Shown here piece after piece: positions 1 to 14,097 of a DNA stretch of 64,000 nt. Location: the NCBI GenBank assembly GCA_004369045.1, contig ML213507.1:1243324-1307323 (forward strand). The letters run 5' to 3'. Position 1 is the stretch's first letter, and each line of letters begins with the position of its first letter. The notes beneath the pieces were generated by a model. That model searched no databases, had not been told where the DNA came from, and worked only from the letters and a program-made list of their open reading frames with translations. The stretch is from Heliocybe sulcata (lineage: Eukaryota; Basidiomycota; Agaricomycetes; Gloeophyllales; Gloeophyllaceae). The translations under genes and the position numbers were made by a program.

Positions 1-392
1 CGCAATCAGTCCAGATCATGAGCATCTGTGCCCGCTTGGCCTCGTTGATAAGATTGCACTCAATGGTCTTTTTGTCCTTTGCAACTTCTGCGTAAACAGG
101 AGCCTCAAATAAGTCGAATGGGTCGCATGAGTTCCATTTTGCATGCGCAGCATCGAAGTCGTGAGAGAGCAAATGGCCGGAGACGGCGGTTACTGTGAAT
201 CGTGCCCGGGTCTGAGGATAGTCGAAGACGAAGTTTCTTATGTATTGATTTCCGGTTGGTCTCTGAGCGAAAATATTTAGCAGATGTTTGAGATACGAAT
301 CTGCATCTTACTGTCTCAAATTGCCCTCCTGACAGGATCTGGCTGATAGATCGCGCTATTGAAGGCTTCTCTGCGACACATAGGACGTTCAT
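1..392 (-). CDS. TOP3: DNA topoisomerase III, N-terminal part (cut by window edge)
   Basis: Type IA topoisomerase that relaxes and decatenates DNA with a RecQ helicase in the nucleus. The gene starts at 392 with MNVLCVAEKPSIARSISQIL, the opening beta strand of the TOPRIM domain with its metal-binding glutamate (AEKPS). Exon 1 is 312-392 (27 codons). A 49-bp GT-AG intron lies at 263-311. Exon 2 runs from 262 to the window edge and reads RPTGNQYIRNFVFDYPQ, then TVTAVSGHLLSHDF and IWTDCD, which is the TOPRIM acidic motif region. Splicing gives an uninterrupted topoisomerase III sequence. The catalytic tyrosine region lies outside the window. Family assignment is from recognised motifs and is firm; the symbol follows the yeast gene. 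Confidence 0.93.
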
Positions 393-869
393 GTATGATG
401 GATTACTGCAGTAACTTTCGTCGTACAGAGATAATAAGAAAGTCTGGCCGACAGCTATAGCGATGTAGCCCAAGAGAAGACGGACAGTCGCAGGTAGTAA
501 GAAAGCGAGAACCGCGACGCGACGCGGCGTCGGAAAAACACGTGATTCGTGTCACAATTCGCAGTCACCGTGCTGCGCCACCGCGCTCGCGGAAACTGTC
601 GTCCTATTTCCTGCATACAGCAAGGACAAGAATATCACGACTATGCAGAGAATCATGCTATACCGAGAACTGCTAGAGGACTTCTGAACTGCTAGAGGAC
701 TTCTGTTCGATGAAGTCTGCGAGGCTCCCACAGGTTGAACACTAGGTACCGCCGGGATGTCCACTGCAGGCAGCAGCTAGGGAGGTGTTTGGTAAGTGCT
801 AACAACTCTCGCAGGCAACAGTTCCCTAACGAAACGTACCATGAGATGACATGTTTCGCACATCTCAAA
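393..869. other. Intergenic, TOP3 start to hydrolase A stop
   Basis: No gene seen. From about 650 the sequence matches 2505 onward and belongs to the tandem duplication. A perfect 19-bp tandem repeat lies at 666-703. The part next to 392 should hold the TOP3 promoter, but I see no clear TATA element. Confidence 0.5.
666..703. repeat. Two-unit perfect 19-bp tandem repeat
   Basis: The unit gaactgctagaggacttct occurs twice head to tail. The matching place in the second block of the larger duplication (about 2520-2545) has only one diverged unit, so this small expansion followed the larger duplication or was lost there. Confidence 0.85.
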
Positions 870-1807
870 TCAATGAGCAACGTTCTTAACCAAGGGCAAG
901 AGGAATTTCTGTGCTTGGAGCGCGATCTTCGCTCCCTCGTGGCCCACACCTGGTACAATATCGAGCACGCCGTTTATGCCCAATTTTTTCCACGCATCTC
1001 GCAGGGCGGTTATCCTATCAATCCTGTTCCCTCCTCCAGCCGCTTCGGGACCCAGCTTGTCTCTGAGCGCTGACGTCTCTATGTCGCTTTCTCCGACGAC
1101 AAACTGCACGGGTACTTTTGCCATAGCCGCGAAGTCCGGAACGTGATTTTGGCCAGGTTGATCCGGAACGTCAAATACTTCGTTGATGTCCGAGATCCCT
1201 TCAGGCCAGGGGCGGTCTGCTCGCGGCAGAGTAATACTCCCAGGAGATCCGATCGAAATGCCTAGGAGCAACTGAGGATACAGGTAGAAGAACCTGTGGC
1301 AGAATTGGCCTCCCGCGCTGACTCCGTGCATGAAGAACCTGTCCTTCCGGACGCGCCATATGCAGGACGCTTGCTCGATCATCGACAAGAGAATTAGATC
1401 GAAGCGGATGTCGTGGTATATCAGCGCCTTGTAATTGTGGAGATCTGCAGTTCATTCTGAAGGATTATTCCCAACAGACTAAGGAGGACGGATTTACCGG
1501 TGATGTCTATTATTCCACAGGGAAACAAGGGTGCGAGCACGACGCATCCGCACTCCTCCGCGAAATCTATCATGGTCCTCAGGTGCGGATTTCGTGTGCC
1601 CCCATGGATTAGCACCAGTAGGGGTAGCTCAGGTCCGTCGAAGCTGTGACATTTTGGTACGTAGGCTGTGAAGGAGAATCGTTGGTCTATCACGCAAGCC
1701 ACCACGGGAGTCTTGCCCGTCAGTATCCTGATTTCAAGCCTTTCCTTCGGCATCTCAGTCAGCCTATCCCTCCATGCTTGTAGCGTCTTAATCTGATCCT
1801 CGTTCAT
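870..1807 (-). CDS. Alpha/beta-hydrolase (esterase-like), copy A
   Basis: Predicted serine hydrolase of 294 residues from two exons, 1498-1807 and 870-1444, joined over a 53-bp intron. The start MNEDQIKTLQAW fits the paralogue. Visible features are the oxyanion-region strand LPLLVLIHGG (about residues 60-70), the nucleophile elbow FFMHGVSAGGQF, a likely acid residue in VVGESD and the catalytic histidine in VPGVGHEG near the C-terminus. There is no signal peptide, so it is probably intracellular. The substrate cannot be read from sequence; fungal proteins of this build are usually annotated as carboxylesterase or PHB-depolymerase-like. The second copy lies directly upstream on the same strand, about 80% identical in exon 2 when counted by eye. 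All triad residues are kept, so both copies may be functional. Confidence 0.85.
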
Positions 1808-2726
1808 TGCGTAGGTGATAAGGATGACGGGAGAGGGTAGAGTTGCTATTGCAAGGCCTCACGATGGGGCGTGATACGCTTCTCTCTCCAAAGAAGGTAA
1901 CATCCTCCGGGCGTCTTTCGTGGCGTCCGACCATCCTCACAATATTCATAGCAGGATCTCATAAAGCATTGCAGGACTGAGCTGACCTTCTCATGGAGAA
2001 GCTGCTGCTGTTACATAGGCATCGACACGAGCCAATCCTTCGAAGCAAGACAACCGAACGTCAGACTTTCCTGGGAATGTATGCCGGTCAATCCACGGAG
2101 AATGTGGATAAGGCTGTCTTCTCCGCATGTGACCTCGACGGTCGTTTCAGATCCGACCGCGTCCTTCGACCAACATGCTAGGAAACGCCGGGCAATGAAG
2201 TCGTAGACTTCCTTCTCGTTCCCTGCCAGATCGCCGGCGTGAGCGGTAGGGTGGATCGGGAATAGCCTTGTCGTTATTCTTATCCTCCGAGGACAATTGA
2301 AACCACCTGCTGGAGACTGGCGTCGATGTCAGCGAGTGCGTTGCGTGATCACTCTCCCATTTACGATGCTGCGAAGTTGCACCATGCACTGTCCGCGGTC
2401 TGCTTCTGGACCAGTCCTACACCACACCGCTCGGTCGTAGGAGTTGTCGTCCCTCGTACTCAGTTTGTTCTTTACAACAGGAAGGACAGGCTCGGCGCAA
2501 GAGCATTACGCTATACAGAGAACTGCTACAGGACTATGAACATATTAATCCTTCAGTACTGTTCGACTGAAGCCTGCGAGGTTACGACTTGTTGCACTCT
2601 AGGCTTCGCCGGCATGTCGACTGCAACTAAGGAATGCCTGGTAAGTGCCGCCACTCTGGCAAGGAGAAACCCACTAACCAATCTGACCAAACGTACCACG
2701 AGATGGCATATCACATACATTGAGAA

Positions 2727-3662
2727 TCAACGAGCCATGCTCTCAAGCAAGGGCAAGAGGAAAGTCTGCACTTGGAGCGCGACCTTCCCTCCCTCGTGGC
2801 CCACACCGGGTACGATGTCAAGCACACTATTTATGCCCAGTTCTTTCCACGCATCTCGCAGAGCGGTTATCCTTTCAACCCTGTTGCGTCCTCCAGCAGC
2901 TTCGGGACCCACTTTGTCTTCGAGCGCTGACTTCCCTGTGTCTCTCTCACCGACTACAAAATGCACGGGTACTTCTGCCATAGCGGCGAAGTCCGGAACG
3001 TGACCTCCGCCAGGTTGGTTTTGCATGTCGAATATTTCATTGATGTCTGAGATCCCTTCAGGCCATGGGCGGTCTGCTCGTGGCAGAGTAATACTGCCAG
3101 GAGCTCCGATCGAGACTCCTAGAAGCAATTGCGGATACAGGTAGAAGAACCTGTGGCAGAATTGTCCTCCTGCACTGAATCCATGCATGAAGAACTTGTC
3201 CTTCCGGACGCGCCAGATGCAGGACACCTGCTCGATCATTGACAAGAGAATCAGATCGAAGCGGATGTCATGGTATATCAGCGCCTTATAATTGTACAGA
3301 TCTGCAGCTCATTCTGAGGGACCTTGACAACAGACTACGCGGATGGATTTACCTGTGATGTCTATTATTCCACAGGGAAACGAGGGTGCGAGCACGACAC
3401 ATCCGCACTTCTCCGCGAAATCCACCATGGTCCCCAGGTGCGGGTCTCGTGCGGCCCCATGGATCAGCACAAGTAGGGGCAGCTCAGGTCCTTCGAAGCT
3501 GTGGCACTTTGGTACGTAGGCTGTGAAGGAGAATCGTTGGTCTATCACGCAAGCCACCACGGGAGTCTTGCCCGTCATTATCCTGACTTCAAGCTTTTCT
3601 TTTGGCATCCGAGTCAGCCTATCCCTCCATGCTTGCAATGTCTTGATCTGATCTTTGTTCAT
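2727..3662 (-). CDS. Alpha/beta-hydrolase (esterase-like), copy B
   Basis: Paralogue of the gene at 870-1807, also 294 residues, with exons 3353-3662 and 2727-3301 and a 51-bp intron at the same codon. The nucleophile motif is FFMHGFSAGGQF, the acid is probably the aspartate in VVGERD, and the histidine is in VPGVGHEG. Substitutions cluster in the loop around residues 195-205 (QPGGGHVPDF against QPGQNHVPDF) and after the acid residue. This could mean divergent substrate range, but that is inference. It reads through with no stop or frameshift. No secretion signal is present. Confidence 0.85.
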
Positions 3663-3905
3663 CGCGCAGGTGATAAGGATAACGGGAGAGGGCAGAGTTG
3701 CGACTGCAAGGCCTCACGATGGGTGGGGCCTCCGACGCTTCTCTTTCCAAAGAAGGTAATATCCTCCGGGCGTCTTTTGTGGCGTCCAACCATCCTCATA
3801 GTATTCATAACAGGATCTCATAAAGCACTGCACGACGGAGCTAGCTCGTCCGACTTGCCTGGGAATGTATGTCAATCCACGGAAAATATGGATAAGACTG
3901 GGTGG

Positions 3906-7391
<3,486 letters not shown>

Positions 7392-8157
7392 GGGATTCGG
7401 TATTCGCATCGACATTGTAACTCGTGGCTACCTGTGTATCACTAGATTCTTTTAGAATATAAGCGGATTATCCTCGGGCGAGGTGCCGAATGTATGTTCG
7501 AACCGTGGTCACTACTAACCCCAGATGTGCGGCGTGGCCATCCACAGATTATTCCGTGTACTGCGCTCGGGGTAGAACTTACTACAGCTGAGAACTCTCT
7601 CACTCCTCTGACATCCAGATTCCCCAGTCCAGTTTTGAGGCTGGGAGCACCTGTACGCAAAAGCACCTGAAGGGGTCATGGATCGTTGGATAACAGGTTT
7701 AAGCTGCGTGTCCTGAGAGTTCTGCTGGTGCTTCCGGAGATCGTGCAAGGGAATCTAAGGTTGCCTGCGGTCTGACAGCACGCTTGGCGATCTCTAAATT
7801 GAAAGGAACACTGATTCATCCTGCGCTATATATAACGTAGCACCCACTTACTATGACATGGGAAGATCAAGTTTGGATCATCTTCAAGGATCTCCCTAGC
7901 CAGGCGTCCGGAGATACCATGGGAATGCAGGACTTACATGTTTCGAGCAGAATACGAGGTGAGCCGGTTCCCATGTCTGAACGAAGCATTCACAAGCGCC
8001 TATCGGTCCAGCGGCGGGAATTATCTCGGTGCGGCCAAACAGTCGGAAGCACCAGCAACTACGTTGTGATTAAGAATTCCCTAGGTGAGGTCGCAAGAAA
8101 GTTGTTAGATAGAGCAAAGGTATGAAGAAAGTAGATGCGTAGGACATCCTGATGCAC
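7392..8157. other. Intergenic, nothing recognised
   Basis: No homology or coding structure I can support. A 90-codon open stretch at 7853-8125 on the plus strand has no recognisable motif and a composition unlike the neighbouring exons. Confidence 0.4.
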
Positions 8158-9101
8158 TCAATGCATTCGCAACATCTCCATGACGCCCGACTCAAGCACC
8201 TTGGACAATCTCTCATCCTCAGCCTTCCCAAGGTTCGCACCCACGGCATCCCTCCACTGCTCGACGTCTTCCATCGCTCGGGTATGGTCGGCCGATTAAT
8301 TCCCAGCTCCGACATATACACGCCTTTGAAGAGCATGAATACTCTCGCCACGACATCCGGTACCGGCGCTACGTTGAGCGGTGCGGCGCATCCGTACGCG
8401 CTCTGTAAGAATAGCAGGGCCACGCGGGAGTATTTCAGCAGCGACGGAAGCCAGGACGTGACAAAAGACGTTCGCGCGTCTGTGTCAAGATCAACAGCTA
8501 GCAGGCACCTGTCGAGGTATGGCAAGATAGTCTGCACCGACAGAAGGACGGAAGTTTCTGGTGCAAAGTTGCTCGTCGACGGGCCGAGATTCTCCGCGGT
8601 GAAGGCGCCGTCTGTCAAGGGCTACGAGGCTTCAAGATTGGTGCTATTGACAAGTATGTTAGCTAATGGGTATGGATGCGCGGTAATACGAAGCACAACA
8701 TACTGAGCCTCACCAAAAGAGGTGAGTCGCATCGAGATCGGTGACAATCCCCGTCAGGGAACCGTCCTCGTGAACCAGCACATCCCATTTGACCTCGTGC
8801 GACGCCTTCGCCTACGAGTCACCAGAGGTCTGCTGGATGAGGACGATAGCATAGATGGCAGAAATCCCCATTCTGAAACGAGAACGTAGCATCACGGTAG
8901 GTCCCCGTTCAGTCGATGAAAACAAATCAATGACCGCCTTTCCACCACACTGATTTTTGCAGGGTACCTGATGGAGGTATCACCCGCTCTGATCACGGTG
9001 TGTCTCTCCATGAATGAGATGAAGAGATAGTCTTCTGGTTGCGCCCAATCTGAATAAGCCTTGTCACCCAGAAGTCTCGCTGCGGCATCCCAGACCTTCA
9101 T
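8158..9101 (-). pseudogene. Decayed copy 1 of the ubiquitin-like family (inverted)
   Basis: Wreck of the gene family intact at 9748-11272, on the opposite strand. Recognisable pieces in order are a diverged ubiquitin-like stretch (about 8950-9100), the segment around WDVLVHEDGSLTG (about 8735-8800), an intron-like gap (about 8635-8700), the helical module with YLDRCLLAVDLDTDARTSF and VPDVVARVFMLFKGVY (about 8330-8600), and the C-terminal tail EQWRDAVGANLGKAE ending in a stop at 8158-8160. The coding frame is broken in several places: an extra base in the codons after LFW, a stop in the QQTSGDS region, and a frame change after FKGVYMSEL. The outer (5') boundary is uncertain because the N-terminal exon is not found. 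Confidence 0.8.
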
Positions 9102-9747
9102 CGGAGCCTCCGATGATTCAAGTTAATACGAGGTATACAAGCCAAGACTTGCTCCCCGGGCTCTCGAGCTACATAACTCGATTAAGTTATTATAAGATCT
9201 AGCCACAAAGCTAGACGCACCAGGAAGACGTTTCTGGCGCAACTTGGGAGGATGGCTTTGAGACTGGATCAGACTGCTCTGATTCAAAGCTCTCAAGCAG
9301 GGATAACCTCATCCCAGACGCCAATCTCGGTAATGTTCACTATTCTCGCCATTGCATATCTCTAGCTCATTGGGTTAAAGAACGATGATATGCTTGACGA
9401 GACTGGAAAATGACCTTTGAAGTGGCTGCCTAAAGTTTAGTTTACTGCGCGACTCAGTAAATCACTTCGAACATAAGATTCTTGAATAGTAATCAAGAGC
9501 AAATGAAGGTGAATGATTGACTAACACACGTTTCTCGCCATGTATCTGATCTCAGTATTAACAGTTTTTCTATAGTCGTAGAGCAAGTAGAACTGGCACT
9601 GGAAGGTGCTTTCGGCATATTCCATGTGGCAGAGGTGATTTATTTCCGGGGTCCCAGACGCGTCAAGGACCCCGAAACTTACGTTTATCCCCTATTCGCT
9701 TTCTGCAACTTCATCCACCAGGTCATCCCAGCCGTGTCGCGTCTACT
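9102..9747. other. Intergenic between inverted and direct family copies
   Basis: AT-richer stretch between the divergent copies 1 and 2. I see no gene. It should hold the copy 2 promoter and whatever is left of the copy 1 5' end. Confidence 0.4.
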
Positions 9748-11272
9748 ATGGCTAAGACTCGCTCTTCTATGGCGTCGGGAAAATTGAGAGCCTCGCCAAC
9801 GTCCACCACCAACTCTCGCAAACCGAAACACCTGATCCTACGACATGAAGAATCTCGTATCTTAATTAATTGTCCCCCTTCATGGGCCGTACGTCCTGAA
9901 ACTGCTCTCAGAACCTAGTCAAGTTGACCACGACTAGGCTGCTGTTCAAACAGCCGAAAAACATTTCCCTCAGCTGCGGAATAGAAGCTTCACTTTACAG
10001 ACGGATGAGCTGGATATATGCAACAACGAGCTTGTCGAAATCACTGCAGAAGTATGGGACAGTATCATCGACGATATAAAGACTTTATGGGTGAAACTCA
10101 AATTCCAAATAAACGTGGCATATGCGCCTGCTGCGCAGGATACACTTGCAAGACCAGCACAACATATCGGACGAGGCACGTACCTCTTTGATCATTCGGA
10201 GACATCTTTTATCAGTGACTGACAACTATCATAATCATAGACTCTGACAGACTTCATATAAATGTCAAGACGATGTGCGGGATGTCCATGAAGTTCGAGG
10301 CGAAGTTTTACACTCCAATGAGTCGCATACGGAGCGCGATGGGCGAAGCGCTAGGTAAAGAGCCGGAGATTATCAGGCTTATGTACGACGGATGCAGAGT
10401 TTCCGACGAGGATACGCCATACAGTCTCAGCATGGATAGTGGCGATCTACTATTTGCGATGGTCGAGCTGGTTGGCGGCAAACCGGTCATCTACCTGTTC
10501 TCCCCTACCGAACAGGAAGTCGCCGTGACAATATCCCTTGTGCCGCAGTGGAGCTTTTCCGCCATCTATCCCGTCGTCCCCATCGAGCAGGAATTCGGCA
10601 AAACGGAAGGACAGACTGTGCAGAAGGTCCAGTGGGACGTTCTGGTGCACAAAGATGGATCGTTGACCGAAAAGGCGACGCAGCTCGACGTCGCATATCT
10701 CTTCTGGGAGGCCCAGTATGTGAGCTTTCTCGATACTCTCGTCGACTTAGACTGATTGGCGCTTATGTAGCACTAATGCGGATCGTCCTCTTACACCACC
10801 TGCATCTCCGTCCATTGAAGAGTTTAGGAACACACCCAGCTTCAATCCAGCCACAGCCGACCTAAGCCCCGACGACTCTGTGGTCTTGTCAGTATCCCAT
10901 ATCACTCCCTACCTGGACAAGGCTCTCCTGGCACTAGGCCTCCACACGGAAGCTCGAACATCGTTCATCACCTACTGGCTGCCGTCGCTCCTCAAGCACT
11001 CGCACGTAGCCCTCCGATTTTTACGGCAGGAGGCGTACGAGCGCGCTGCGCCTCTGGATGTAGTCCCGGCTCCGGACGTCGTTACGAGGGTGTTCATGCT
11101 CTTTAAGGGCATCGACCAAGAGAGTCTCAGAGATTGGTCGGCCGCTCAAGACAAAGCGAAGGAAGACGTCCAGTGGTGGAGGGATATTGTGGGCGTTGAC
11201 TTGGACAAGGCGGGCGACGGCAAATTATTCAGAGTACTGGAGTGGGGTGGAATGGAGGTGTTGCGACCTTGA
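9748..11272 (+). CDS. Ubiquitin-like domain protein of Agaricomycete family, copy 2 (intact)
   Basis: Protein of 449 residues from four exons: 9748-9888, 9938-10179, 10251-10715 and 10771-11272. Visible modules are a basic, disordered N-terminus (MAKTRSSMASGKLRASP). A helical stretch follows (LQTDELDICNNELVEITAEV, about residues 68-100). Then a ubiquitin-like fold: RIRSAMGEALGKEPEIIRLMY, YDGCRVSDEDTPYSL and SGDLLFAMVELVGG. Next comes the hallmark KPVIYLFSP strand with WSFSAIYPVVPI and a DGSLTEKATQLDVAYLFWEA segment. The C-terminal helical module has YLDKALLALGLHTEARTSF and PAPDVVTRVFMLFKGI and ends GGMEVLRP. I know this architecture from uncharacterised basidiomycete proteins; its function is unknown. 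There is no di-glycine end, so it is not a conjugated modifier. It appears intact. Confidence 0.82.
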
Positions 11273-11930
11273 TGGGCGCTACCAGTAACGTCTGGTTGAT
11301 CTAGCGTATTTGATTCTGGTGCATTCCAAGTTTGTTTGACTGTAACTTTACTGATCGTTCCCGGCCGTAGTAGGGGAGGGCAATTTCGGATATTGGCTCT
11401 CGAAGTAGTAGGAGTACATGACCTGGTGAGATCTTCGAATGATGGGGTGAAATAAACACTTACGGCAAATGAGGCAGTGGTTGAACCATGAATCGTCGAT
11501 TTCTTTGGGAAATGCTTATTGCGAGTCTCGGCCGATCAATCGTAGGTATCTATATACCCCTGCACTGCCAGTAGGTGGACACAGCAGGCGTTAATGTGGC
11601 TGACAGGGCGAACGTGAACAGGACCTTCCTACGGGTTAAGCGCCCGTACCGTACAGGGCGCCACTGCTTGGAGGAGCGTTTGTCGCTAATAGGCTGCTGT
11701 GAGTAACTTCCTTACTGCATAAGATGGCTTGTCATTGATTCTTCCTGCTATATTCGCTCTTACGCAGTGTATCGACTTGTCGGCATCCTCGCTGCCATTT
11801 ATATATGCAGGCCTATTCAGTGTCTAAGGAGGAACTGTTACTTCTATGATGATATCCGCAACATCCCGGGCACCTGCAGTGGTCTTATTAAAGCGCACAC
11901 TTGATGTGCAATCTCTTGCTACCTCCCGCC
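11273..11930. other. Intergenic between family copies 2 and 3
   Basis: No gene seen. It separates two tandem paralogues and should hold the terminator of copy 2 and the promoter of copy 3. Confidence 0.4.
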
Positions 11931-13438
11931 ATGGCGAAACCTCGTCGCCCAGAGTCTGTCACATTCAGCCCACCGCGATCATCTCAAAGCAACTCTACTA
12001 GCGGGCCTAAGTTTCTGGTCCTTAGGCATGCCCAAGATCGTGTCCTGATCAGACGTCCCGCATCATTGGCAGTACGTTATGCTATCTGCATGGCTTTGAG
12101 CTCGTAGGCGGCCATTGCAGCGGCTAGGGAGCATTTTCCTCAGCTGCTGCTTGAAGACAAGGTGGTCGTCTTGCAGACTGACGAGCTGGATATCTGTGAT
12201 GACGAGCTTGTCGACCTCACGGCGGATGTCTGGGACGATGTCATCACTGAGATAAAGACTCTGTGGGTAAAAGTCAAATCTCAAGGAGTCAACATGGGCT
12301 TGGTACATCCGACGACGGGGGCTTCTGCTGTACCACCGTCTCCGGAACGCACTGGTTTTTATCTTGATGGTTACTGGGCATCCTCATTAGTCCTCATTCC
12401 AGGACTGACGATTCTTCGCAGAACACCATGACGATACACTTGATATCTATGCGCGTACTATGACGGGGAATACCTACCTCATCAGACTGAAGCACGACAC
12501 GCCGATAAGCGACGCGGTGACCCAAGAGCTGGGTTTCCTGCAAGACGAATTGAGGCTCATTTATAAAGGTCACGTCCTATCGGACGCAGCCACGCCGTAC
12601 AGTGCTGGTATGAGCAGCGGCGACCACGTTGACGCGTTGCTGCGGCGGCGGGTCCGGAAACCTGTCATCTATCTGTTCTCCCCAGTTGAACGCAAGGCTA
12701 CTGTGAGCGTATCGCTCATTCCGGAGTGGAGCTTCTCCATCATCTATCCTATCGTTCCTATCGAGGAAGCGTCGGGGAAGGCGCTGCAGCAGGTTCAGTG
12801 GGAAGTCCTGGTCCACAAAAAAGGCTCCCTGACGGAGACGACTACCGGACTTGACGTCGCCTATCTGTTTTGGGAAGCCCAGTACGTTCATATTGTCTGT
12901 ATTTTCGCCGTTTCACACTGAACTGCACGCGTACAGCACCAATATGGACCGTCCTCTTTCCCCGCCTGCATCTCCGTCCCCAGAGGTGTCTGGGAACCAA
13001 GACACCTTCAATCCGCTCACGGCCGACCTAGACTCCCACATCTCCGTTGTATTGCCGGTTGCTCATGTAACTCTCTATCTGGAGAAGGCTCTCCTTGCAC
13101 TGGGCCTTCACACAGAAGCTCAAACATCGTTTATCACCTACTGGCTCCCCTCCTTTCTCAAGCATTCACACGTCGCCCTCCGGTTCCTCACTCAGAGAGC
13201 GTACGAGCGTGCCGCTCCTCTGGATGTGGTGCCGGCGCCGGACGTCGTGACGAGAGTGTTCATGCTCTTCAAGGGCATCTACCAAGAGGATCTCGCACAT
13301 TGGTCAGCTGCCCAGGAGCGCGCGCGCGAAGGCGTCGAGTGGTGACGAGATGTCGTAGGCGTCGATTTGGCGAAAGCGACGGATGAGACGTTGTTCAGAG
13401 TGCTGGAGTGGGGTGGAATGGAGGTGTTGCGGCCTTGA
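11931..13438 (+). CDS. Ubiquitin-like domain protein, copy 3, with late in-frame stop
   Basis: Tandem paralogue of copy 2 with the same four-exon plan: 11931-12071, 12108-12354, 12422-12881 and 12937 onward. The first intron is only 36 bp. It has the same modules: N-terminal MAKPRRPESVTFSPP, helix VVLQTDELDICDDELVDLTAD, ubiquitin-like stretch DELRLIYKGHVLSDAATPYS, then KPVIYLFSP, WSFSIIYPIVPI, and YLEKALLALGLHTEAQTSF with PAPDVVTRVFMLFKGIY. A TGA at 13343-13345 stands where copy 2 has TGG (EGVEW then stop). Translation would end 31 residues early. The downstream frame stays open and conserved to a stop at 13436-13438, and exon 4 to that point is 502 bp, exactly as in copy 2. The lesion is therefore young, tolerated, or a sequencing error. 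Confidence 0.8.
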
Positions 13439-14097
13439 TCCATGCTACTAGGAATAGGTGATTGGTCTGCCTGGTTGACACAGCATTTTGCGTTTATCTT
13501 GTATGCCAGGTTAACCTACGGAATCATTAGGCTGAACTGCGTAGTATTTGAATATTGGATGACGACTCCCAAGGCTGGCTGCATTGTCTGGGCAGTTATG
13601 CACTTCGATTTCTGTCTCAGCTACAGACACGTATAGGACCCCGAAACGTCTTGAGAGCGACGCCACATCTTGACTTGCGTCTTCCAGTACTCGACTATTA
13701 TGGCGCTCCATTGCATTGCTTAAAGTGCGACGTCGCCAATGCAGCTGTATTCATTCCGCATGATACGTCAAGAATGCTATAAAGAGGCGATATCGCCTCT
13801 TTGTACCATTCTGGACTGCAAACCTGCGACCCGCAGGCTGCCGTTCCTCCCGAATGCAGTTCCGGACAAAATCCGGATTGCATTCTGAACCATAGGCTTG
13901 AATGCGTTACCTCCGCGGTGTCGGTCCCCGTTTGCACAGATCGAATATCGGTTCGCTAACCCGCCGGATACCTGCATCCCCGCCCGCCTTCCCTGCGGTA
14001 CGCTGCGGACCGCAAAGCTTCTGTACCCATATAAAACGCTCTCCCCGTCGGTATAGCTTCCTCACTACTTCTTGTTCTGAAATCACCACTAGCAGCC
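13439..14097. other. Intergenic; cyclin promoter region
   Basis: No gene seen. It carries the TATA-like element listed separately and pyrimidine-rich sequence before the cyclin start. Confidence 0.45.
14030..14036 (+). promoter_or_regulatory. TATA box of the cyclin gene
   Basis: The sequence TATAAAA lies 62-68 bp upstream of the ATG at 14098, followed by a pyrimidine-rich leader (cttcctcactacttcttg) typical of fungal start regions. This is the clearest core promoter in the window. Confidence 0.6.

Larger units (their letters stand above)
650..3905. repeat. Tandem segmental duplication, two blocks of about 1.4 kb
   Basis: Block 1 spans about 650-2130 and block 2 about 2505-3905. Each holds one alpha/beta-hydrolase gene with its upstream and downstream flanks. 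The offset between blocks is about 1856 bp through the genes. Intron position and both exon lengths (310 and 575 bp) are the same in the two copies. Matching upstream flanks are at about 1861-1985 and 3717-3840, and the matching stretch cctgggaatgtatg is at 2069 and 3858. Block 1 has an extra piece of about 75 bp just before that point. Block ends are approximate. Confidence 0.88.
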
